Assembly: GCA_002238605.1 (NCBI GenBank)
Contig: MPMR01000020.1
Span: forward strand, 1 to 64,000
Reading direction: 5' to 3'
Source: BD2-11 clade cluster bacterium bin43
GTDB lineage: Bacteria > Gemmatimonadota > Gemmatimonadetes > Longimicrobiales > Gaopeijiaceae
Length of the DNA: 64,000 nucleotides
Shown: positions 15,901 to 25,491 of the stretch, piece by piece
Layout: each line of letters begins with the position of its first letter
Position numbering within the stretch: position 1 is the stretch's first letter
The notes under the pieces: generated by a model
Database searches by the model: none
Told to the model about the DNA's origin: nothing
Seen by the model: the letters and a program-made list of their open reading frames with translations, nothing else
Translations under genes and position numbers: made by a program

Positions 15901-15983
15901 GCACCGCAGTCAAATAGTGTACCGGCCCGGGAGAGGTCCCGAGGCCGGGGTTTCGATGCAATCCCATAGGTGAGGCCGGACCC

Positions 15984-18248
15984 TTGAGAATACGACACAG
16001 CCATGCCCTGTTGGGCCTGATCGCGCTCGCGTGCGGCGGCGGTGCCGCTCCCATGCCTCCGGTGGCCACCGACCCGCCCGGGCCGGAAAGGGAGCCCGTC
16101 GAGCTCGCGGACGCGCCGGCGCCCCCCGCAGAAGCGGCAGCTCCCGCGCCCCCGGCGCCGCCCGCTGCCGCTGTCGCCCCACCGCAGGTCGCCGGCCTCG
16201 ACACCGTGCGCGCCGGACGTTTCGACAACGGGCGCATGTGGACCTTCGAGAACCCGCCCTCCGACTACCTGCGCGGCACCTACGGCATCGACGCGGACTC
16301 GGTCTGGTTCCGCCGCGCCCGGCTGGGCGCGCTGCGCATCCCCGGATGTTCGGCCTCCTTCGTGTCCGGCGAAGGGCTGGTGCTGACCAACCATCACTGC
16401 GCGCGCGAGCACATCTCCGCGGTGTCCCGGGAGGGAGAGAGCCTGCTGGACGACGGGTTCTACGCGGAGAGCATGGAAGAAGAGCGGACGATCGCGGAAT
16501 TCGAGGCCGACCGGCTCATCGCGATCCGCGACGTGACGGCGGAGATGGACGCCGCGCTCGAGGGCATCAACGAGCCCCAGGCCCGCTCGCAGGCGCGCGA
16601 GTCGGCCGAGGAGGAGATCGCGGCCGGCATCTCCGAGGAATACGGGGGCGAGGACGCCGGCTTTGAAGTGGAGATGGTCTCGCTCTACAACGGCGGACGC
16701 ACCTCGGCCTACATCTTCCGGCGCTACACCGACGTGCGCATGGTGATGGCGCCCGAGCTGTCCGTCGGCTATTTCGGCGGTGACCCGGACAACTTCACCT
16801 ATCCGCGCTACGCCCTCGACTTCAGCTTCCTGCGCGTCTACGAGGACGGCGATCCACTCGACACGAGCGAGAACTTCTTCCGCTGGAGCGAGACCGGGGT
16901 GGAGCGCGGCGATGCCGTGTTCATGATCGGCAATCCCGGCTCCACCAGCCGCATCCAGACCGTCGCGGAGCTCGAATTCCGGCGCGACGTCTCCGACAAG
17001 GGGCTGCTGGCCTTCGTCAACAACCGCATCGACGCGCTCGAAGCCTTCTACGAAATGGACCCGGAGGCGGGCGAGGCGATGGACCTGCGCAACTCCATCT
17101 TCTCGCTGATCAACACGCAGGAGGCCTACGGGGGAATCCTGCGCGGGCTGCACGACCCGGTGATCCTGGCGAAGCGCCGCGACCAGGAGCGGGCGTTCCA
17201 GGAGGCCCTGGAGGCCGACCCGGAACTCGACGCGGAGTACGGCGGGCTGATCGCTCGGATGGCCGAGTTGCAGGAACAGAAGGCCGGGCAGGCCGGTGGT
17301 TTCGGGTCCTTCCTGGCCTTCGCCAGCCCCGACTACGAGAGCGCGGCGCTGTCACGCGCGCTGTTCGCCTTCCAGTACGCCAACGGATCGCGCGCGGGAG
17401 CGCCCGCCGAGGCGCTCGAGGGGGTGATGGAATCGCTGAGGGAAGTGCCGGATCAGCCGCCGGCGCTGCAGGAGTTGCTGCTGGCCGCCCGCCTGCGCGA
17501 CATCGAGGCGAGCTACGGGGCCGATTCCCCGCTTGCCACCAGCCTGCTCGGCGGACGCAGTGCCGAGGATGTCGCCGCCTCCATCGTGGCCGAAAGCGTG
17601 CTCGCGGACTCGGCGCGGGCGGTCGAGGCCGTCCCGAGCGGTGGCGTGGGAATGGGTGACCCGGCCATGCAGCTGTTCGGCACCCTCATCTCCGGCATCG
17701 GCCCCTTCCAGCAGGCGCTCGGGCCCATCTCCGCCCAGGAGGAGCAGATCGCGGCGGCACTGGGGCGGGCGCGCTTCGAGGTCTACGGGACCGACGTCCC
17801 GCCCGACGCCACCTTCTCGCTGCGCATCTCCGACGGCGTGGTCTCCGAGTACGAGTACAACGGCACCTTCGCCCCGGTGGTGACCACCTTCTACGGCCTC
17901 TACGACCGGCACTACTCCCATGTCTCCGGGGGGACGGGGGACGGGGAGTGGGACCTGCCCGGGCGCTGGCTCGACCCGCCGGGAGATCCTGATCTGTCCA
18001 CGCCGATGAACTTCGTGTCCACCAACGACATCATCGGCGGAAACTCGGGCTCGCCCCTGGTCAACGCGGACCTGGAACTGGTGGGCCTGGCCTTCGACAG
18101 CAACACCGAGGGCCTCTCCGGCGAGTACATCTTCCTGACCGACCGCGCGCGCGCCGTTTCGGTGGACGTGCGCGGCATCCTCGAGGCGCTCGAGGAGGTC
18201 TACCTGGCCGAGCGCATCGTGGAGGAGCTGCGGGGCGAAGGGAGCTGA
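15984..18248 (+). CDS. S46 family dipeptidyl-peptidase, lipoprotein form
   Basis: A 754-residue protein. TTG 15984 is the only start that keeps the signal; the signal ends LIALAC-GGG, a lipobox at Cys17. An Ala/Pro-rich linker follows. The enzyme core has the chymotrypsin-like His in LTNHHC (137-138) and the nucleophile Ser688 in GGNSGSPLV, the signatures of family S46 (DPP7/DPP11 type). These enzymes remove dipeptides from oligopeptides in the periplasm of asaccharolytic Gram-negatives. The long helical insertion between the two barrels (MAELQEQKAG...) is also as in the family. Transcribed alone, convergent with the aminotransferase-like gene 4 bp away. Confidence 0.92.
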   Translation: MRIRHSHALLGLIALACGGGAAPMPPVATDPPGPEREPVELADAPAPPAEAAAPAPPAPPAAAVAPPQVAGLDTVRAGRFDNGRMWTFENPPSDYLRGTYGIDADSVWFRRARLGALRIPGCSASFVSGEGLVLTNHHCAREHISAVSREGESLLDDGFYAESMEEERTIAEFEADRLIAIRDVTAEMDAALEGINEPQARSQARESAEEEIAAGISEEYGGEDAGFEVEMVSLYNGGRTSAYIFRRYTDVRMVMAPELSVGYFGGDPDNFTYPRYALDFSFLRVYEDGDPLDTSENFFRWSETGVERGDAVFMIGNPGSTSRIQTVAELEFRRDVSDKGLLAFVNNRIDALEAFYEMDPEAGEAMDLRNSIFSLINTQEAYGGILRGLHDPVILAKRRDQERAFQEALEADPELDAEYGGLIARMAELQEQKAGQAGGFGSFLAFASPDYESAALSRALFAFQYANGSRAGAPAEALEGVMESLREVPDQPPALQELLLAARLRDIEASYGADSPLATSLLGGRSAEDVAASIVAESVLADSARAVEAVPSGGVGMGDPAMQLFGTLISGIGPFQQALGPISAQEEQIAAALGRARFEVYGTDVPPDATFSLRISDGVVSEYEYNGTFAPVVTTFYGLYDRHYSHVSGGTGDGEWDLPGRWLDPPGDPDLSTPMNFVSTNDIIGGNSGSPLVNADLELVGLAFDSNTEGLSGEYIFLTDRARAVSVDVRGILEALEEVYLAERIVEELRGEGS

Positions 18249-18252
18249 GGGG

Positions 18253-19545
18253 CTACAGCCCCGTGCGCAGATAACCCCGGATCGCCGACACCGCCCGCTC
18301 CACGTCCGTGTGCGCGTTGTAGAAGTGGGGCGAGAGGCGCACGCCGGTGCGGTCGCTGCCCCCGCGCGCCGCGGCCACGATGCCGTCGTTCTCCAGGGCG
18401 GCCACCACGGCCCCGGGTGAGAGTTCGCCCGGGCGGAAGGTGACCACGGCCGCGCGCCTCGAGGGCTCCTGCGAGGTCCACATGTGCACGCCGTCCAGGG
18501 CGGAGACCTCTTCGACCAGCGCGGTCGCGAGCTCGCGGCTGCGGGCCTCCACTTCGGCCATCGTGATCTCCTGCAGGAACTCGATCTGGGCACCGAAGGC
18601 GCGGATGGCGGGCTCGTCGCGCTGGCCCAGGCCCTCGTGGGTGCGGGCGAGGCCCCGCGATCCGCTGTAGGCGCTGTACATGGTCGGCCAGAAGCGGTCG
18701 TGGACGCGGGCGTTCACGTACAGCACCCCCGTCTCCTTGGGACCGCAGGGCCACTTGTGCGCGCTTCCGGTATAGAAGTCGGGCTGCACTTCGGAGAGGT
18801 CGATGTCGAAGAGGCCGAAGGACTGCGCCCCGTCGACGACCGAGAAGATGCCGTGCTCGCGCGCCAGGGCGCACAATTCACGTACCGGGAAGAGGTCGCC
18901 GGCGGTGTTGGTAAGGTGGGTGAAGGCGATGACCCGGGTGCTCGGCGTAATCGCCTCCCTGAATGCCTGCACGTAGTAGTCGGCTCCGGGATGCGGGCTC
19001 GCGGGCTCGATCTCGCGCACCGTGTAGCCGAAGCGTTGCCCCTTGGCCTTCCAGGCGAGGTTGTTGCTGGGATGGTTGTCGCGCACGATGACCACTTCGT
19101 CGCCCTGGCCCAGCTGGAGGCCGGTCGACACCCAGTTGTTCGCCTCGCTGGTGTTGCGGGTGATGAGGATCTCCTCCGGGGTGACACCCAGGAATTCGGC
19201 CAGGCGGTCGCGCGTGGGCTCCTTCACGCCGTGCATCTCGCCGCGGAAGCTCGGCACCGGCTCGCGGTCCATGCGCTCCGTGTAGTCGTACACCGCCTGC
19301 AGGGTGCTCGCGGGCGACGGGCACAGGTTGGCCGCGTTCATGACCGACAGCTCGGGCGGCATGAGGAAGCGGGCGCGCACTTCATCCCAGTCCACAACCC
19401 GGGCCGGGCCGCTGCTGCGCGCTACCGGCGCGGAAGCGGACCGGCGCGCGAGGCCCTCGAGCGCGGGATGACCGAGGAGGGCCGCCGATCCTCCGGCGGC
19501 GAAGAGGCGCGCGAAATCGCGGCGGTTCATGGACGATGCAGGCAT
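18253..19545 (-). CDS. Tat-exported class V aminotransferase-fold protein
   Basis: 430 residues from ATG 19545, which has GAGGA upstream; the frame continues farther up to 19647 but without homology. The N-terminus NRRDFARLFAAGGSAALLG is a Tat signal. The rest is a fold-type I PLP enzyme of class V. It has the substrate and phosphate loop TRNTSEANNWV, the Asp in VVDGAQSFG that contacts the pyridine nitrogen, and the Schiff-base Lys in GSAHKWPCGPKETG. Relatives include isopenicillin-N epimerase-like and cysteine desulfurase-like proteins, several of which carry Tat signals. The reaction cannot be assigned. Tat export fits a protein folded with its cofactor before transport. Confidence 0.9.
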   Translation of the reverse strand: MPASSMNRRDFARLFAAGGSAALLGHPALEGLARRSASAPVARSSGPARVVDWDEVRARFLMPPELSVMNAANLCPSPASTLQAVYDYTERMDREPVPSFRGEMHGVKEPTRDRLAEFLGVTPEEILITRNTSEANNWVSTGLQLGQGDEVVIVRDNHPSNNLAWKAKGQRFGYTVREIEPASPHPGADYYVQAFREAITPSTRVIAFTHLTNTAGDLFPVRELCALAREHGIFSVVDGAQSFGLFDIDLSEVQPDFYTGSAHKWPCGPKETGVLYVNARVHDRFWPTMYSAYSGSRGLARTHEGLGQRDEPAIRAFGAQIEFLQEITMAEVEARSRELATALVEEVSALDGVHMWTSQEPSRRAAVVTFRPGELSPGAVVAALENDGIVAAARGGSDRTGVRLSPHFYNAHTDVERAVSAIRGYLRTGL

Positions 19546-19704
19546 GTGGTCCTCGCGGTCCCGGGGATCAGTGGCGTCTGCGCTGAAAAGTATGCCCGGC
19601 CCGCCCTGCGCGCGATTGCCGACCAGCGCGCCACCTGAGGGCAGCACGACGGGCCGGAGCCCTGCGACCCCGGCCCGTCGGCTCGCCGTCCCCGCTGATG
19701 TCCC

Positions 19705-22470
19705 CTACGGGATCAGCTTGTTCGCGAAGTCACCCGCGCGGAAGATGGAGATGTTCTCCAGCGACACGTAGTCGCGCAGCGCGGAGTTGACCTCCTGCAG
19801 CGTCAGCACTGCGACGTCCGCTTCCTGAGCGGCGACGAACTCCATCGTCCGATTCGTGAACAGGTTGTTGCTGAGCCCGCTGGCGAGGGCACGGTCGTTG
19901 GAGCGGCCGTTCTGCTGCGCGTCCAGGTACCCGCTCTTCGCAGCGTCCAGCTCCTCCTGGGTAAACCCTTCCTCGAGCGCCTTGCGCATCTCGTCGCGGA
20001 ACGCCTCGACCACCCGGTCGCCATTTTCGGGCGCGAAGATGGCGTAGGTCAGAAACAGCCCGCCGTCGTCGACCGGAGGCACCGCCAACTGGGAGCCCAC
20101 TCCGTAGGAGAGCCCCTCCTCCTGCCGGATCCGGGTCGCCAGCCGGGAGTTCAGGAACCCCCCGCCCAGCATGTAGTCGGCCATGCGCAGCGCCGGGTAC
20201 CGGGGATCGTCGTCACGCATGCGGAAGGTGGTGACGGCCACCATCCACGCGTTCGCCTTGTCCGGGGTCTCGATGTCCACGCTGACGGTCTGCGCCTCGA
20301 CATACGGATCGGCGACGCGCTCATAGGGCTCGGGCGCCTCCCAGTCGCCGAACACTTCTTCCAGCACCGCGAGCGTCTCGTCCGGATCGAAGTCCCCGAC
20401 GACGGCGATGGTGCCGCCCTCGGCTCCGTAGAACGCGGACCAGAACGCCCTCGCCTCATCGACCGTCGCCGCGTTCAGGCGCTCGATGTCCTCCTCGAAG
20501 GTGGTCGAGTAGCGCGGGTGATCCTCGGGATACTGGTTCAGGTGCCGATTGAAGGCCTGGAAGACCAGGGCCTGGGGCTCTGACTGCTGCTGCTCGATCG
20601 CCGCCAGCCTTTCTTCGCGCAGCAGGTCGAACTCATCGGGATCGAAGGCGGGCTCGCGCAGCACCTCGCCGGCCAGCCGGAGGACGGCCGACAGGTTTTC
20701 GCGGACGGTGGTGAAGGACCCGCCGGCCGAAAGCGCCGACCCGTTCACGCTTCCCTGCGCCCTCAGGCGGTCCAGCTCGTCGCTGATCTCCTGGCGCGAG
20801 CGCCGGGTCGTGCCGCGCATCAGCATCGAGCCCGCCAGCGATCCGGCCGTGGCCCGTCCCATGAGGGCGGCCTCGGTGCCGTGACGGAAGGAGAGCTGCA
20901 CGTTGACCGCGTCGCCGCGGTTCTCCTTGGGCATGAGCGCGACCTCTGCGCCGTTGGACAGCGTCGCGGTCACCGTGCGCTCGTCGATGTTGGCCGGCGT
21001 CGGGTCGAAGGCCTCGCCCTCGGCCACGGCCTCGCGGCCGGTGTAGCCCGCGACCAGCGCCTCCACGTCCGGCGGCTCCGGGATCTCGGCGCGCGCCGGC
21101 GCCTCCTCCGTCGGGTAGAAGTAGCCGATGGTGCGGTTGGAGGGCTTCAGGTAGGCCTGCGCCACCTGGTGCACTGCGGTCGGCGTTACCTGCTCGAGCC
21201 GGTCGCGGTGCAGGAAGAACAGGCGCCAGTCACCCATCGACGCCCATTCGCTCAGCTGGAGCGCGATGCCCTGCGGGTTGTTGAAGGCCAGCTCGATGCT
21301 CGACAGGTAGTCGGTCCGCGCGCGCTCCACCTCCTCTTCGGTGGGGGGCGCCTCGACCATCTCGTCGACCGTGGCGAGCAGGGCGGCCCCGGCTTCCTCC
21401 AGCGAATCCTCCTGGCGCACCTGCGCGGCGGCCATCAGCACCCCCGGCTCGTTCAGCTGGTAGCCGAAGGCGAACGCGTTCGCCGCCAGCCCCGGCTCCA
21501 CCAGGTTCTGGTAGAGGCGCCCGGCCGGCCGGGTCGCGAGGACGTGGGTGAGCACGTCCACCGCCGCGTACTGCTCGTGGGACCCGGGCGGAACGTGGTA
21601 GGCGGCCATCACCAGCTGCACGTCGCCCACGCGCCGCAGGGTCACGGTGCGCTCGCCGTCCTGGGCGGGCTCGGCCGTGTAGGTGTCGAACAGCTCGTTC
21701 GCCCCGGTCCGATCGGGACGCGGGATGGCGCCGAACTCGTCGGCCACCAGCCGGATGGCGTAGTCCGGCTCGAAGCGCCCGGCGATCACGACAAGCGCGT
21801 TGTCGGGCTGATAGTACTTGCGGTAGAAGGCCTGCAGGCGCTCTATGGGCACGTTCTCCAGGTCGGCGCGCGCGCCGATGGTGGAGTTGCCGTAGTTGTG
21901 CCAGTCGTAGGCCGCCGACATGACGCGCTTCTGCAGCACCGCCATGGGCTGGTTCTCGCCCGATTCCCATTCGTTGCGCACCACGGTCATCTCGGACTCG
22001 AGATCCTCCGCCGCGATGAACGAGTTGACCATGCGGTCGGCCTCGAGGTCGATGGCCCAGGCGAGGTTCTCCTCCGAGGCCGGGAAGGTCTCGAAGTAGT
22101 TGGTGCGGTCGAACCAGGTGGTGCCGTTCGGGAAGGCGCCGCGCTCGGTCAGCTCGTCGGGAATATTCGGGTGGTCGGGCGTCCCCTTGAAGACCAGGTG
22201 CTCGAGCAGGTGCGCCATCCCGGTCTCGCCGTACCCTTCGTGCCGCGATCCGACCATGTAGGTCACGTTGACCGTGATCTGCTGCTTGCTCTGGTCGGGG
22301 AACAGGAGAAACCGCAGGCCGTTGTCCAGCTGGTACTCCGTGATTCCCTCGACGGACGCCACTTCCGTGACGCCCTCCGGCAGCTCCTGCGCCGCCATGG
22401 TCTGGACCGCCGCGCCCCACAGAGCCAGGGCGGGGGCCCATCGGGGAACACGCTTCGTTCTCAGCTTCAT
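19705..22470 (-). CDS. M16 family zinc metallopeptidase, double-length, exported
   Basis: 921 residues from ATG 22470 with a GGAGA site. A signal peptide (ALALWGAAVQTMAAQ) is followed by two pitrilysin-like halves. The first half has the zinc site HLLEH (His87, Glu90, His91) and the distal Glu in the EMTVVRNEWESGEN region. The second half lacks HxxEH, as expected for the inactive half of M16 clam-shell peptidases. These enzymes degrade peptides in the periplasm. Open reading continues upstream in the same frame into the von Willebrand gene, but that part is non-coding by composition. The gene follows the von Willebrand A gene by 119 bp. Confidence 0.93.
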   Translation of the reverse strand: MKLRTKRVPRWAPALALWGAAVQTMAAQELPEGVTEVASVEGITEYQLDNGLRFLLFPDQSKQQITVNVTYMVGSRHEGYGETGMAHLLEHLVFKGTPDHPNIPDELTERGAFPNGTTWFDRTNYFETFPASEENLAWAIDLEADRMVNSFIAAEDLESEMTVVRNEWESGENQPMAVLQKRVMSAAYDWHNYGNSTIGARADLENVPIERLQAFYRKYYQPDNALVVIAGRFEPDYAIRLVADEFGAIPRPDRTGANELFDTYTAEPAQDGERTVTLRRVGDVQLVMAAYHVPPGSHEQYAAVDVLTHVLATRPAGRLYQNLVEPGLAANAFAFGYQLNEPGVLMAAAQVRQEDSLEEAGAALLATVDEMVEAPPTEEEVERARTDYLSSIELAFNNPQGIALQLSEWASMGDWRLFFLHRDRLEQVTPTAVHQVAQAYLKPSNRTIGYFYPTEEAPARAEIPEPPDVEALVAGYTGREAVAEGEAFDPTPANIDERTVTATLSNGAEVALMPKENRGDAVNVQLSFRHGTEAALMGRATAGSLAGSMLMRGTTRRSRQEISDELDRLRAQGSVNGSALSAGGSFTTVRENLSAVLRLAGEVLREPAFDPDEFDLLREERLAAIEQQQSEPQALVFQAFNRHLNQYPEDHPRYSTTFEEDIERLNAATVDEARAFWSAFYGAEGGTIAVVGDFDPDETLAVLEEVFGDWEAPEPYERVADPYVEAQTVSVDIETPDKANAWMVAVTTFRMRDDDPRYPALRMADYMLGGGFLNSRLATRIRQEEGLSYGVGSQLAVPPVDDGGLFLTYAIFAPENGDRVVEAFRDEMRKALEEGFTQEELDAAKSGYLDAQQNGRSNDRALASGLSNNLFTNRTMEFVAAQEADVAVLTLQEVNSALRDYVSLENISIFRAGDFANKLIP

Positions 22471-22589
22471 CAGTCTCTTCTCCAGAATGCGCCGAGGTGA
22501 CTCTCGTGACTCCGAAATACCAGGACGCCGGCGCAGGGCGCACTGGTTCGACTTCGATTCCCGGGATCGTCCGGTTTCGATTGTGGGGA

Positions 22590-24539
22590 TCAGCGCTCCA
22601 GCAACCGTTGCGCGCGGGCCTCGCGTACCAGGCTGACGAACTCCCGCCTGTAGCCCTCGTCGTCGTCGCCCAGCGATCCCCGCGCAAGCTCCAGCACAGC
22701 GCCGAGCGAAAAGTCGCCAACATGCTCGGATCCGCGCAACAGCATGCCGAAGGCGGCCACCGACGCGGCGAAACGCACGTCGCGGGAGCCATCGCCGCCT
22801 CTGTCGAGGAAGGCCTGCTGCACGAGAACGCTCCCTGAATCCTCCGGCCGCTTGTAGCGAAGCTGGACGAACCCGAGTTCCCCGGATGCCGCCCGGCCGG
22901 TGACGTTCGCCGGGTCGCGATAGCGCAACGGCGGCACCTCCGGCACGTCCGCGCCCTCGACGCCGACCGGCACGATCTCGTAAAGGGCGGTCACGGTATG
23001 GCCCGCGCCCAGCTCGCCGGCGTCCTTTCGATCGTCCGCGAAGTCCTCGGGCCTCAGCGCGCGGTTCTCGTAGCCGATGAGCCGGTAGGCCCGCACCACC
23101 CCGGGGTTGAACTCGACCTGCACCTTCACGTCCTTCGCGATCGTGAAGAGCGTGCCGGCGAACTCGCTCACCAGCACCTTCGCCGCCTCCCGTTCGCTGT
23201 CGATGTAGGCGTAGCTGCCGTTCCCGTGGTTGGCCAGCTGCTCCATCTTCGAGTCCTTCAGGTTGCCGGTGCCGAAGCCGAGCACGGAGAGCAGGACGCC
23301 TGACTCGCGCTCCTTTTCGATGAGGCGAATCATCTCGGAGTCGCTCGACGGCCCCACGTTGAAGTCGCCGTCGCTGGCGAGGATCACCCTGTTGTTCGCG
23401 TCTTCGCTGAAGTTCTCGCGCGCCACCTCGTAGGCCAGTCGCAGGCCGGCGCCTCCCGCCGTGGAGCCGCCCGCCTCCAGCCTGTCGATCGCGAAGAGGA
23501 TCTCGCCCCTGTCCTTCCCCGACGTGGGAGGGAGCGCGAGCCCGGCCTGGCCGGAGTAGACCACGATCGCGACCCGGTCCTCGGGCCTCATCTGCGCGAC
23601 CAGCAGGCGCAGCGACGACTTGAGCAGGGGCAGCTTGTCGGGCGGCTGCATCGATCCGGACACGTCGACCAGGAAGACCAGGTTGCTTGCGGGCAGGTCT
23701 TCGGAGGCGATGTCCCGGCCGCGGATGCCGATACGCACCAGCCTGTGCGCGTGCTGCCATGGCGCCGTGCCGACTTCGGTGGTGATGGAGAAGGGATGGG
23801 CGCCCCGGGGCGCGGGATCGTCGTAGGTGAAGTAGTTGACGAGCTCTTCGATGCGGATGGCGTCGACGGGGGGACGCATCGCCCGGGTGATGAAACGGCG
23901 CATGTTGGAGTACGACGCCCGGTCGACATCGATTGCGAAGGTGGAGAGCGGATTGTCTTCAACGCCGAGGAAGCCGGATTCCTCGATGTGGGCGTAGGAT
24001 TCGGTGTTGAAGTCGGGTCGGGGACGTCTCCCGATGCCTCCGCTCGCCGACACCGGTGCTCGGGCGGCCACGGAAACCCGTCTCGCCCCGTCGATCCGGT
24101 CCACCGCCTCCACCTGCGGCCGGCCCGCGGGAGGTGGCGGAGCGGGCGTCCCGTACTGTGCCCGGAGCGCCGCCTCCACCATTGTCAGGTCGGCGCCCGG
24201 GGTCATCACCAGGTCGACCCGGGTGGTCGCGCCGGACAGACGGACGGTGCGCACGATGCCCTGATACCCCGTCAGCTCGGCGCGCACCTCTACTTCGCGT
24301 CCGTCCCAGCCGTCGCCCGGAAGGATGAAGGTGTACTCGCCCGCGTCGCCCGAGAGAACCGAGGTCGTCTGCCCGGAGATGAACACCTGGGCGCCGGTCA
24401 GAGCCTCGCCGGTGTCGGCGTCGGTGACCCGGCCCGACACGGTCGCGCGTGCGAAATGAGACGGAGCAAGGTCGACATCCGCGGGAGCTGAAAACCACAA
24501 GCTTGCGGCGAGAACCCAGGCGAGGGCTGGAATAGGCAT
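22590..24539 (-). CDS. von Willebrand factor A domain protein (YfbK-like) with carboxypeptidase-regulatory N-terminus
   Basis: 649 residues with a clean ribosome site (GGGAGG). A signal peptide precedes a CarboxypepD-regulatory-like beta sandwich (residues 33-110, SGRVTDADTGEALTGAQVF). Then come the von Willebrand-associated N-terminal segment (YAHIEESGFLGVEDNPLSTF), a VWA domain with the MIDAS motif DVSGSMQ and later TAGGAG and SDGDFN, and a C-terminal DUF3520-like domain. This architecture is the YfbK family, found in the envelope of many bacteria and of unknown precise role; protein-protein contact through metal is likely. Divergent from the DNA glycosylase gene. Confidence 0.9.
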   Translation of the reverse strand: MPIPALAWVLAASLWFSAPADVDLAPSHFARATVSGRVTDADTGEALTGAQVFISGQTTSVLSGDAGEYTFILPGDGWDGREVEVRAELTGYQGIVRTVRLSGATTRVDLVMTPGADLTMVEAALRAQYGTPAPPPPAGRPQVEAVDRIDGARRVSVAARAPVSASGGIGRRPRPDFNTESYAHIEESGFLGVEDNPLSTFAIDVDRASYSNMRRFITRAMRPPVDAIRIEELVNYFTYDDPAPRGAHPFSITTEVGTAPWQHAHRLVRIGIRGRDIASEDLPASNLVFLVDVSGSMQPPDKLPLLKSSLRLLVAQMRPEDRVAIVVYSGQAGLALPPTSGKDRGEILFAIDRLEAGGSTAGGAGLRLAYEVARENFSEDANNRVILASDGDFNVGPSSDSEMIRLIEKERESGVLLSVLGFGTGNLKDSKMEQLANHGNGSYAYIDSEREAAKVLVSEFAGTLFTIAKDVKVQVEFNPGVVRAYRLIGYENRALRPEDFADDRKDAGELGAGHTVTALYEIVPVGVEGADVPEVPPLRYRDPANVTGRAASGELGFVQLRYKRPEDSGSVLVQQAFLDRGGDGSRDVRFAASVAAFGMLLRGSEHVGDFSLGAVLELARGSLGDDDEGYRREFVSLVREARAQRLLER

Positions 24540-24693
24540 GACACCTCCCGATCCGGAAACGGCTGGCTGCGGGTTCGTTTCCTACTCTCGACCGGGCGAT
24601 TGTGGTCCGCCCGGAAGGCGTCCCGCCGTGCCGGCCGCGTTACCTTGGAGCACGCCGAACCCCTCCCTCCCCTCCAACCGCCGCCTCACACCC

Positions 24694-25320
24694 TTGCACC
24701 CCACCTCAGAGCAGCTGGCACGTCTCGCCGAGGCCGACCCCCGCCTGGGGACCGCCATGGCGCAGGTGCCCGAGTTTCCGGATTTCTCCAGGACCGCCCG
24801 CCGCTTCTCCGCCTTCCACTACCTGTGCCGGTCGATCGTCTACCAGCAGCTCGCCGGCGCCGCCGCGAAGACCATCTACGGACGCGTGCGCGCCCTCACG
24901 CCCGGACGCAACTTCCCCACGCCCGCGGAACTGCTGGCCCTGCCGGAAGAGGAGCTGAGGGGCGCGGGGCTGTCGCGCAACAAGATGCTCGCGCTCAAGG
25001 ATCTGGCGCGGCGGGTGGAGTCCCGATCGCTCCGCCTGCGCGGCATCGGGCGGCTACCGGACGAGGCGATCGTCGAGCGGCTGATCGAGGTGCGCGGCAT
25101 CGGCGTCTGGACCGCGCAGATGTTCCTGCTCTTCAAGCTGGGACGGCTGGACGTGATGCCGGCCACCGACCTCGGGGTGCGGGAGGGCCTGCGCCGGCTG
25201 GACGAACTCGAGGAACGGCCCACGCCGAAGGCCGTTCTGGAGCGCTCGGAGGTGTGGAGGCCGCTGCGGTCCGTGGCGAGCTGGGTGCTCTGGCGCCTGA
25301 CCGATGCGCCGGCCCCCTGA
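24694..25320 (+). CDS. DNA-3-methyladenine glycosylase, HhH-GPD (AlkA-like)
   Basis: About 208 residues if TTG 24694 is used; ATG 24538 is in frame but the extra residues look non-coding, and ATG 24757 is also possible. The helix-hairpin-helix is IEVRGIGVWTAQMFLLF, followed by the catalytic Asp in DVMPATDLGVREG. The upstream YLCRSIVYQQLAGAAAKTI matches AlkA proteins that remove 3-methyladenine and other alkylated bases. Repair of alkylation damage in the cytoplasm is the family role. The neighbours are not functionally linked. Confidence 0.85.
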   Translation: MHPTSEQLARLAEADPRLGTAMAQVPEFPDFSRTARRFSAFHYLCRSIVYQQLAGAAAKTIYGRVRALTPGRNFPTPAELLALPEEELRGAGLSRNKMLALKDLARRVESRSLRLRGIGRLPDEAIVERLIEVRGIGVWTAQMFLLFKLGRLDVMPATDLGVREGLRRLDELEERPTPKAVLERSEVWRPLRSVASWVLWRLTDAPAP

Positions 25321-25491
25321 GGGCGTGACCCGCATCCGCATCGGGAGACCGCGGAGCGTCGTCCGCGCGAGGTTCCCGGGGGCGGTGATACCCGCGGTGA
25401 CGGCCCCTGCCGCGGAGACCTGTTGCCGTGCCGCCGGGTCTTGTCGGAATATGTGTCGCACATCCCCATCATCTGCCGGGAACCGAACCAC

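Noticed and set aside
19705-23760. 1351-residue M16 peptidase with a long N-terminal extension
   Set aside because: The upstream part overlaps the von Willebrand gene antiparallel in frame only and is Arg/Gly-rich non-coding shadow; signal, ribosome site and homology begin at 22470.
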